Assembly (NCBI GenBank): GCA_937916505.1
Contig: CALFSW010000126.1
Coordinates: forward strand, 1 to 64,000
DNA length: 64,000 nt
DNA from: an uncultured Verrucomicrobiales bacterium
GTDB taxonomy: Bacteria > Verrucomicrobiota > Verrucomicrobiia > Verrucomicrobiales > Akkermansiaceae
Direction of reading: 5' to 3'
Numbering within the stretch: position 1 is the first letter of the stretch; each line of letters begins with the position of its first letter. This document shows, piece by piece, positions 54,665 through 61,103 of this stretch. Made by a program: the position numbers and the translations under genes. A model generated the notes under the pieces. It searched no databases, had not been told where the DNA came from, and was given only the letters and a program-made list of their open reading frames with translations.

Positions 54665-56890
54665 ATGATCCTCCCTCCGTCAGCGCCCCGCTTTGCGCCA
54701 CTTCTCTTCCTCATCCCGCTCTTTCCACTGCTGGGACCACTGCCGGAGAAGTTGCAAAGCCCACCCGAGCCACACGGAGTATTATCGGATCGCAACGGAA
54801 AGGAACTCACCCATTTCCCGCGCCAAGACTACTTCCGCCACCAACCGGCCTCGCTCGACGAAATTCCGGATCACCTCATCAAGGCCACTCTTGCGGCCGA
54901 GGACAAACGCTTCTTCAATCATCCCGGCGTCGATTACTCCGCGACTCTACGGGCGCTCTACGAGAACACCCGAAGCAGCCGCATCACTTCCGGAGCGTCC
55001 ACCATCACCCAGCAACTGATCAAAATTTCCACTCCGGACGAAGACCGGACTTTCTGGAAAAAAGCCTCTGAAATCCTCACCGCCCGCCGCCTCGAAACCC
55101 GCTGGTCAAAGGACGAAATCCTCACCGCCTACCTCAACCGGCTCGACTACGGCTCCCACCGCCAGGGCTGCGCCGAAGCCGCCCGTTTCTTCTTCGACAA
55201 ACCCCTCGCCGACCTTTCCCTCGCCGAGTCCGCCCTCCTCGCCGGACTTCCCCAGGCCCCTTCCCGGCTCAACCCGCTTCGTAAGCCGGAAGCAGCCCGC
55301 CAACGTCGTAACTGGATTCTCGACCGCCTGCAATCCGAGTTCGACTACCTTCCCTCGACCATCGACCTCGCCAAGTCCGAGCCTCTTCTCCTCGCCAAAC
55401 GCGAGATCCCAAACCCCATCCCCCATCTCACCGCAAGGTTTTCGGCAGGCGCCCGCCTCAGTATCGACTCGGAACTTCAGCGTAAAACCAACCTTATCCT
55501 CGCCGAGGAACTGGCAAGGCTCCGCGAAGAGAACGTCCAGCATGGAGCGATCGTCATTATTGAGAACGCCACCGGGGAAGTTCTCGCCCTTCACGGATCT
55601 TCCGACTTCACCAGCAGCAACAGCGGTCAGATCAACGGAGCCCTCGCCCCCCGTTCCGCCGGATCCACGCTCAAGCCCTTCACCTACGCCCTCGCCTTCC
55701 AAAACCAAGGGCTCTACCCCGGCACCGTCATCGCCGACATCCCGACCGACTACCAAACCGGGGAAGGACTCGATGCCCCGAAAAACTACGACCGCAGCCA
55801 CCACGGCCCGGTTTCCATCCGTCACGCTCTCGCCAACTCGCTCAATGTCTCCGCGATGCGTATGCTCAACCAAATCGGCGGCCCCGAACCTCTCCATACC
55901 CTTCTCACCGAACTCGGCCTCACTCTCCCGCGTCGACCGACCGAATACGGACTCGGCCTCACCATCGGAAATGCCGAAGTCTCGCTCCTCTCCCTCACCA
56001 ACGCCTATGCCACTCTCGCCCGCCTTGGTGAACACCTACCCACCACCTTCCTTCACGACGAAACCAACGCGTTGACAAAGACCACCTACCCTCTCACCCA
56101 GGAATCCTGCTACCTCATCGCCGACATTCTCGCCGACAACCAGGCCCGCGCCGGAGCCTTCGGCACCAATTCCGTCCTCCGCCTCCCTTTCCCCTGTGCC
56201 GTCAAAACCGGCACTTCCTCTGACTTCCGTGACAACTGGTGCCTCGGCTTCACCGCCGATATCACGGTCGGTGTCTGGGTCGGAAACTTTGACAATTCCC
56301 CCATGGCCGGAATTTCCGGAATCAGCGGGGCCGGCCCCATCTTTCGCCGCACCATGCTCGCCGCGTATCAGGACAAGGAAGCCACCCTCCCAAAACAACC
56401 CGCTTCCCTGTCCACCATCTCGGTCGATGAACGCACCGGCCACCACTACCCCATTCCTCCCGAATCATCGACCCCATACCATAAACAGGAGCTTTGCCCC
56501 CGCGAACACCTCCCGCTCCCTGTCTCCAGTCAGGACTACGACACGCACAGACGCGCCCTCCTATCCCGCGAGTTTAACGAGTGGTTCCAATCCGCCGACA
56601 ACGTCAAATCCCACGCCTTCGCCCTCTCCGACTCCAGCCCCAAAACCCGCCTGGCCCTTCAAATCCTCACCCCCCTCCCCGGCGCCACCTACTATCTCGA
56701 TCCCGAACTTCCCGGCGCCACCACCCGACTCAAACTGCTCTCCAATCTCTCCTCCGCCCAGTGGTCCAGCAAGACCCTCAAAGTTGAAGACCAATCCGTC
56801 ACTCTGGTCCCCGGCCGCCACTCCATCCGCCTCAAACACCCCGAATCCGGGCAGGAGGTCGAGGCCCAATTCAGCGTCGAGTCACTCTGA
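54665..56890 (+). CDS. pbpC: Penicillin-binding protein 1C
   Basis: A bifunctional peptidoglycan synthase of 741 residues: N-terminal membrane helix, glycosyltransferase 51 domain (about 50-215) with catalytic Glu79 in AAEDKRFF, transpeptidase domain with the SxxK motif STLK (Ser334), NSLN, and KTGT (Lys514), and a C-terminal BiPBP-type domain (about 650-741). It polymerises glycan strands and can cross-link peptides in the periplasm. It follows the sorbosone-dehydrogenase-like gene by 9 bases and shares its unit with the alpha-2-macroglobulin gene, echoing the yfhM-pbpC pairing of proteobacteria, where the macroglobulin protects a wall that has been breached. Start ATG 54665 fits the membrane helix. 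Confidence 0.93.
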   Translation: MILPPSAPRFAPLLFLIPLFPLLGPLPEKLQSPPEPHGVLSDRNGKELTHFPRQDYFRHQPASLDEIPDHLIKATLAAEDKRFFNHPGVDYSATLRALYENTRSSRITSGASTITQQLIKISTPDEDRTFWKKASEILTARRLETRWSKDEILTAYLNRLDYGSHRQGCAEAARFFFDKPLADLSLAESALLAGLPQAPSRLNPLRKPEAARQRRNWILDRLQSEFDYLPSTIDLAKSEPLLLAKREIPNPIPHLTARFSAGARLSIDSELQRKTNLILAEELARLREENVQHGAIVIIENATGEVLALHGSSDFTSSNSGQINGALAPRSAGSTLKPFTYALAFQNQGLYPGTVIADIPTDYQTGEGLDAPKNYDRSHHGPVSIRHALANSLNVSAMRMLNQIGGPEPLHTLLTELGLTLPRRPTEYGLGLTIGNAEVSLLSLTNAYATLARLGEHLPTTFLHDETNALTKTTYPLTQESCYLIADILADNQARAGAFGTNSVLRLPFPCAVKTGTSSDFRDNWCLGFTADITVGVWVGNFDNSPMAGISGISGAGPIFRRTMLAAYQDKEATLPKQPASLSTISVDERTGHHYPIPPESSTPYHKQELCPREHLPLPVSSQDYDTHRRALLSREFNEWFQSADNVKSHAFALSDSSPKTRLALQILTPLPGATYYLDPELPGATTRLKLLSNLSSAQWSSKTLKVEDQSVTLVPGRHSIRLKHPESGQEVEAQFSVESL

Positions 56891-56957
56891 TAGGATCCCT
56901 TTGCTCCGGTAGCATCAGGCAAGGGAGAGTCTGCCAACATCAAAAGGAGCATTTCCT

Positions 56958-57050
56958 TGCTCAAAAAATCTCAATTTATCATTTTTGAGCATTATTCCAC
57001 TCATCCACAAATTCCAAAAACTTGATTTTGCTTCTTTTTCTGCTCATATT
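56958..57050 (+). promoter_or_regulatory. Promoter and repeated half-sites before hipBA
   Basis: TGCTCAAAAA (56958-56967) and TTTTTGAGCA (56982-56991) form a perfect 10-base inverted repeat with 14 bases between. A further TGCTCA lies at 57041-57046, and a GGAGCA at 56948-56953 may be a fourth half-site. A promoter is visible: TTGATT (57022-57027) and CATATT (57045-57050) with 17-base spacing, so the 57041 half-site overlaps the -10. This matches autorepression by a HipB-type regulator. The gap between pbpC and the antitoxin gene is 189 bases and AT-rich. Confidence 0.68.
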
Positions 57051-57079
57051 ACCTTCAGAAAGAATATTTTGCGCAGATT

Positions 57080-57448
57080 ATGACTCATAACAACCTCCTC
57101 ACTCTCACCGAGACCCAACTCGAAGAGCGCATCGGATTGCGGCTCAAACAGCATCGCCTCCGCCGAAACCTCAACCAAACCGAACTTGCCGAAAGCGCCG
57201 GACTGGCTCGACGCACCATCACTTCGGTCGAGAACGGAAACGGCTGCACTGTCAACACCCTCATCCGCCTCGTCCGCGCCCTCCACATCGAGCATACCCT
57301 CGACGAACTCCTGAAGCCTCTCCCCGTCAGCCCCAACGCGATCAGGAAGGCCCAAATGCTCGCCGAACCCAAGATGAAATACGTTTCAAAACCCCGCAAG
57401 AAACCACCCGAAACCAGTGAATGGGTCTGGGGGGATGAGAAACCATGA
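57080..57448 (+). CDS. hipB: HTH XRE-type regulator, HipB-like antitoxin
   Basis: A 122-residue protein with an XRE helix-turn-helix at about 15-70 (LRLKQHRLRRNLNQTELAE and TITSVENGNGCTVNTLIRLV). Antitoxin HipB binds and inhibits the HipA kinase and represses the operon through palindromic sites. Its stop overlaps the hipA start (ATGA), showing translational coupling. The C-terminal 40 residues are rich in Lys and Pro (PKMKYVSKPRKKPPE), unlike the compact E. coli HipB, and may contact HipA. The repeated TGCTCA/TGAGCA sites upstream are its likely binding sites. The start at 57080 is the first ATG after the promoter. Confidence 0.85.
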   Translation: MTHNNLLTLTETQLEERIGLRLKQHRLRRNLNQTELAESAGLARRTITSVENGNGCTVNTLIRLVRALHIEHTLDELLKPLPVSPNAIRKAQMLAEPKMKYVSKPRKKPPETSEWVWGDEKP

Positions 57449-58746
57449 CCTCGGCCGCTGTCACGCTTTTCGGCACAGAGATTGGATCAATTGCCTGGGA
57501 TACCGGGCAGGAACTCGGTTTTTTCGAATACCACCCCGCCTTCCTCCGAAGCGGAATCGAGGTCGCCCCCATTCACATGCCCCTCGCCGAAGGCGTTTAT
57601 CAATTCCCCGGCCTTCCTCGTGACACCTTCAAAGGACTCCCCGGACTCCTCGCCGATTGCCTCCCCGATAAGTTCGGCAATCTCCTCATCGATCAATGGC
57701 TCACCCGCGAAGGCCGGACCGCCGCCTCCTTTAACCCCGTTGAGCGGCTCTGCTACCTCGGCAGCCGCGCCATGGGAGCTTTGGAATTTCTCCCCGCCCA
57801 CCACACCGGACAACCGGATCGAGAACTGCAAATCGACGCTCTCATCAACCTCGCCAACACCGTTCTGGCCGATCGGCAGAAACTCCAAACCACTTTCGTC
57901 CCCGAGCATGAGGAGGAAGCCCTCGCCGATATCCTCCGCGTGGGCACCTCGGCCGGCGGAGCCCGCGCCAAAGCCGTCGTCGCCTGGAATCCCAGGACCA
58001 ACGAAATCCGCTCCGGCCAGGTCCCCCTTCCCCCTGGCTTTGAACCTTGGCTCATCAAATTTGATGGTGTCGATGGCAACTCCGACAAGGAACTCGCCGA
58101 CCCGCTGGGATATGGACGGATCGAATACGCCTACCACCTCATGGCCCGCGCGGCCGGACTCACCATGAGTGATTGCCGTCTCCTCGAAGAAAATGGCCGC
58201 GCCCACTTCATGACCCGCCGCTTCGACCGAACCCCCGATGGCGACAAATTCCATCAACAAACTCTCTGCGCCCTCGGCCACTACGACTTCAATTCTGCAG
58301 GTGGCTATTCCTACGAGCAAGCCTTCCAACTCGCCCGTCGCCTTGGTCTGAACCGCCCCAATCTCACCGAACTCTACCGACGCGCGGTCTTCAACATCCT
58401 CAGCCGAAATCAGGACGACCACACCAAAAACATTTCCTTCCTCATGGATCGCCGCGGCACCTGGCACCTGGCACCGGCCTACGATGTCACCTATTCCTAC
58501 AACCCCGACGGAGCCTGGACGGGCAGCCATCAAATGACTCTCAATGGCAAGCGTGACGACTTCACCTCCGACGATCTCCTCGCCGCCGCCCAAGCTGCCG
58601 ATGTCAAACCCCGCAAGGCCAGGGAAATCATCAACGCCCTCAAACAAACCCTCCACACCTGGCCGAAATTTGCCGCAGATGCCGGAGTTCCCAAAAAATT
58701 CATCCCAACAATCACCCGGAACCTCCGGGTTCTCTCCACGAAATAG
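57445..58746 (+). CDS. hipA: HipA-like serine/threonine kinase toxin
   Basis: A 433-residue HipA-family kinase. HipA toxins phosphorylate an aminoacyl-tRNA synthetase (GltX in E. coli) and slow growth, giving persistence. Seen are the N-terminal HipA domain (GLPGLLADCLPDKFGNLLI), the nucleotide-loop GTSAGGARAKAVV, the catalytic NQDDHTKNISFL (Asp324 or Asp325) and the metal-binding APAYDVTYSY (Asp347), so the kinase looks intact. It is one base into the antitoxin gene stop (ATGA). It could be a chromosomal toxin-antitoxin module or a repurposed signalling pair; the intact motifs and operator favour the former. No transposon marks flank it. Confidence 0.9.
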   Translation: MTSAAVTLFGTEIGSIAWDTGQELGFFEYHPAFLRSGIEVAPIHMPLAEGVYQFPGLPRDTFKGLPGLLADCLPDKFGNLLIDQWLTREGRTAASFNPVERLCYLGSRAMGALEFLPAHHTGQPDRELQIDALINLANTVLADRQKLQTTFVPEHEEEALADILRVGTSAGGARAKAVVAWNPRTNEIRSGQVPLPPGFEPWLIKFDGVDGNSDKELADPLGYGRIEYAYHLMARAAGLTMSDCRLLEENGRAHFMTRRFDRTPDGDKFHQQTLCALGHYDFNSAGGYSYEQAFQLARRLGLNRPNLTELYRRAVFNILSRNQDDHTKNISFLMDRRGTWHLAPAYDVTYSYNPDGAWTGSHQMTLNGKRDDFTSDDLLAAAQAADVKPRKAREIINALKQTLHTWPKFAADAGVPKKFIPTITRNLRVLSTK

Positions 58747-58825
58747 CTCGCCGCCCCGATATCACCCCCCTGTCCGGTCGTAGCACTCGACATTTCCCGG
58801 CAGGCTGACTACTCCCTCCCCGCCC

Positions 58826-60706
58826 ATGACCCTTCTTTCCGCCAACGAACTCCGCCTCGCCTACGGCCACCAAACTCTTCTCGATGGCGTCACCCTCGCC
58901 GTCGCTGCCGGAGAGAAAGTCGGACTCGTCGGACGCAACGGCTGCGGAAAGACCTCCCTCCTCAAGATCATCGCGAACGAGAACCAAGCCGACTCGGGCG
59001 ACATCTCAGCCCGACGTGGCCTCCGCATCGGCTACCTCCCCCAGGAATTCGAAATCGATCCCGCTCTTTCGGTTTACGACAACATCGCCGCCGGAGCTGC
59101 CGATGTCGTCGATGCCATCACCCGCTATGAAAACGGCGAAGGCACTGAAACCGAACTCGGTGAATACCTCACCCTCATCGAGCACACCGACGGCTGGAAT
59201 CTCGATGCCCGCATCACCGCTCTCGCCAATGCCCTCGGCACGCCACCACTCGAAGCCGAAACCGGCCCGCTTTCCGGAGGAGAAAAACGTCGTGTCGCCC
59301 TCTGCCGCGCCCTCGCCTCGCAACCCGATCTCCTCCTCCTCGACGAACCCACCAACCACCTCGATTCCGAGTCGATTCGCTGGTTGGAGGATTTCCTCAA
59401 AACCTACAGCGGTGCCGTCATCTTCGTCACCCACGACCGCTACTTCCTGAATGTCATCGCCACCCGTATCATCGAAATTTCCGATGGCAAGGCCTACTCC
59501 CACCCCGGCAACTACACCGCCTTTCTTGAGTCCAAGGCCATCCGGCAGGGCATCGCTGAAAACGCCGAAAAGAAGCGCCAGAAATTCCTCAAAGACGAAC
59601 TCGAATGGGTCCGCGCCGGAGTGAAAGCCCGCACCACCAAGTCCCGCTCGCGGGTCGATGCCTTCTACAAAGTCAAAGACAAGGACGCTCCGGTCCGCGA
59701 GGGCGAAATGGATCTTCTCATCCCACCACCGCCCCGCCTCGGCAATACCATCGTCGATCTCGAAGACGTTTCCATCACCCTCGGCGACCGCACTCTTTTC
59801 CGTCACCTCAACCTCTCTCTTGAGGAAGGGCAATGCACCGGCATCGTCGGAAAAAACGGCGTTGGAAAAACCACCCTCCTCAAGATCTGCCTCGACCAAC
59901 TCGAACCCACCACCGGCACCGCCATCCTCGGGAAGCAGGTCAAAGTCAACTACATCGACCAATCGCGCATGCAGCTCGATGGCACCGGCTCCCTCCTCGA
60001 TGAAATCTCCGACGGCAGCGAAAAAATTTCCTTCGGCAACGAAACCCTGGGTGCCCGCGCCTACCTCAAACGTTTCCTCTTCTCCGACGAGCGCATCAAC
60101 GAGCGGGTCGATCTCCTCTCCGGTGGCGAACGCGCCCGCCTCATGCTTGCCAAGGTCCTCAAAACCGGTGGCAACGTCATCGTTCTCGACGAGCCCACCA
60201 ACGACCTCGATCTGCAATCCCTCCGCATGCTTGAGGAAGCTCTCGCCGCTTTCCCCGGCACCATCATCTGCGTCTCACACGACCGCTACTTCCTCGACCG
60301 TATCTGCGACCAAATCGTGGCCTTCGAAGACGACGGCGTCAAAGTCTCCCCCGGCAACTTCTCCTACTACCTGGAGAAACGCCAGGCCCGCGAAAACGCC
60401 GCACGCGCCCAAGCCACCGCGGCCAACCGCCAAGCTAAAAAACGCACCGCTGCTAAACAGGACAAGCCGCGTAAGCTCACCCTCGCCGAAGCCAAGGAAC
60501 TCGAAACCCTCGAGGACAAGGTCATGGCATCCGACGAAGCCGTCACCGCCCTCCAGGAAAAACTATCCTCTCCCGAAGTCCAAACCGACTTCGAACAAAT
60601 CCCCCTCGTCATGGCCGAACTCGAAGCCGCCAAAAAAACCGCCGACGATCTTCTCCTCCGTTGGGAATTCCTCGAAGAAGTGAAAGCGAATACCCCCAAC
60701 CCATAA
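58826..60706 (+). CDS. ABC-F family ATPase, Uup-like
   Basis: A soluble protein of 626 residues with two ABC ATPase domains and no membrane part: Walker [10 protein letters not shown] and GKNGVGKTT, signature LSGGEKRR and LSGGERAR, Walker [13 protein letters not shown] and [12 protein letters not shown]. Between them is the ABC-F linker with [14 protein letters not shown], and the C-terminal 90 residues are a coiled coil ([20 protein letters not shown]), the Uup-type arrangement. ABC-F proteins act on the ribosome or, for Uup, in DNA-linked functions. It starts 80 bases after hipA on the same strand. The Uup assignment rests on the C-terminal coiled coil and is likely but not certain. Confidence 0.92.
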   Translation: MTLLSANELRLAYGHQTLLDGVTLAVAAGEKVGLVGRNGCGKTSLLKIIANENQADSGDISARRGLRIGYLPQEFEIDPALSVYDNIAAGAADVVDAITRYENGEGTETELGEYLTLIEHTDGWNLDARITALANALGTPPLEAETGPLSGGEKRRVALCRALASQPDLLLLDEPTNHLDSESIRWLEDFLKTYSGAVIFVTHDRYFLNVIATRIIEISDGKAYSHPGNYTAFLESKAIRQGIAENAEKKRQKFLKDELEWVRAGVKARTTKSRSRVDAFYKVKDKDAPVREGEMDLLIPPPPRLGNTIVDLEDVSITLGDRTLFRHLNLSLEEGQCTGIVGKNGVGKTTLLKICLDQLEPTTGTAILGKQVKVNYIDQSRMQLDGTGSLLDEISDGSEKISFGNETLGARAYLKRFLFSDERINERVDLLSGGERARLMLAKVLKTGGNVIVLDEPTNDLDLQSLRMLEEALAAFPGTIICVSHDRYFLDRICDQIVAFEDDGVKVSPGNFSYYLEKRQARENAARAQATAANRQAKKRTAAKQDKPRKLTLAEAKELETLEDKVMASDEAVTALQEKLSSPEVQTDFEQIPLVMAELEAAKKTADDLLLRWEFLEEVKANTPNP

Positions 60707-60753
60707 CCGTAAACTCCCGCTTTCGGAACCCACCAGAAACACGATCTCAAACC

Positions 60754-61095
60754 ATGTCCGCCATCCCAAACTGCCCCGAGTGCAACTCAGAATATGCCTA
60801 CGAAAGCGGCCCACTTTTCACCTGCCCTGACTGCGGCCACGAATGGTCCGCCGAGGAAGCGGCGGCTGCGGCCGAGGCTGCCATCCTCCGCGACGCACAC
60901 GGCAACGAACTTAATTCCGGTGACTCCGTCCAACTCACCAAAGACCTCAAGGTCAAAGGCACTTCCACCACTCTCAAGATCGGCACCAAGGTCAAAAATA
61001 TCCGTATCTCCCCCGGAGCCGATCACGACATCGACTGCAAAGTCGACGGGATCGGCCCCATGAAACTGAAGTCCCAATTCGTGAAGAAAATTTAG
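60754..61095 (+). CDS. yjdM: YjdM/PhnA zinc-ribbon protein
   Basis: From ATG 60754 the protein is 113 residues, the normal size of YjdM (formerly PhnA). The N-terminus is a zinc ribbon with [13 protein letters not shown] and CPDCGHEW, followed by an Ala-rich linker and a C-terminal SH3-like domain with [20 protein letters not shown] and a tail ending KSQFVKKI. Its function is unclear; it was once linked to phosphonate use but is not needed for it. It lies 47 bases after the ABC-F gene and is convergent with the PVC dehydrogenase gene. The longer frame from 60661 overlaps the ABC-F gene and is rejected. Confidence 0.92.
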   Translation: MSAIPNCPECNSEYAYESGPLFTCPDCGHEWSAEEAAAAAEAAILRDAHGNELNSGDSVQLTKDLKVKGTSTTLKIGTKVKNIRISPGADHDIDCKVDGIGPMKLKSQFVKKI

Positions 61096-61103
61096 GAAGT
61101 ATC

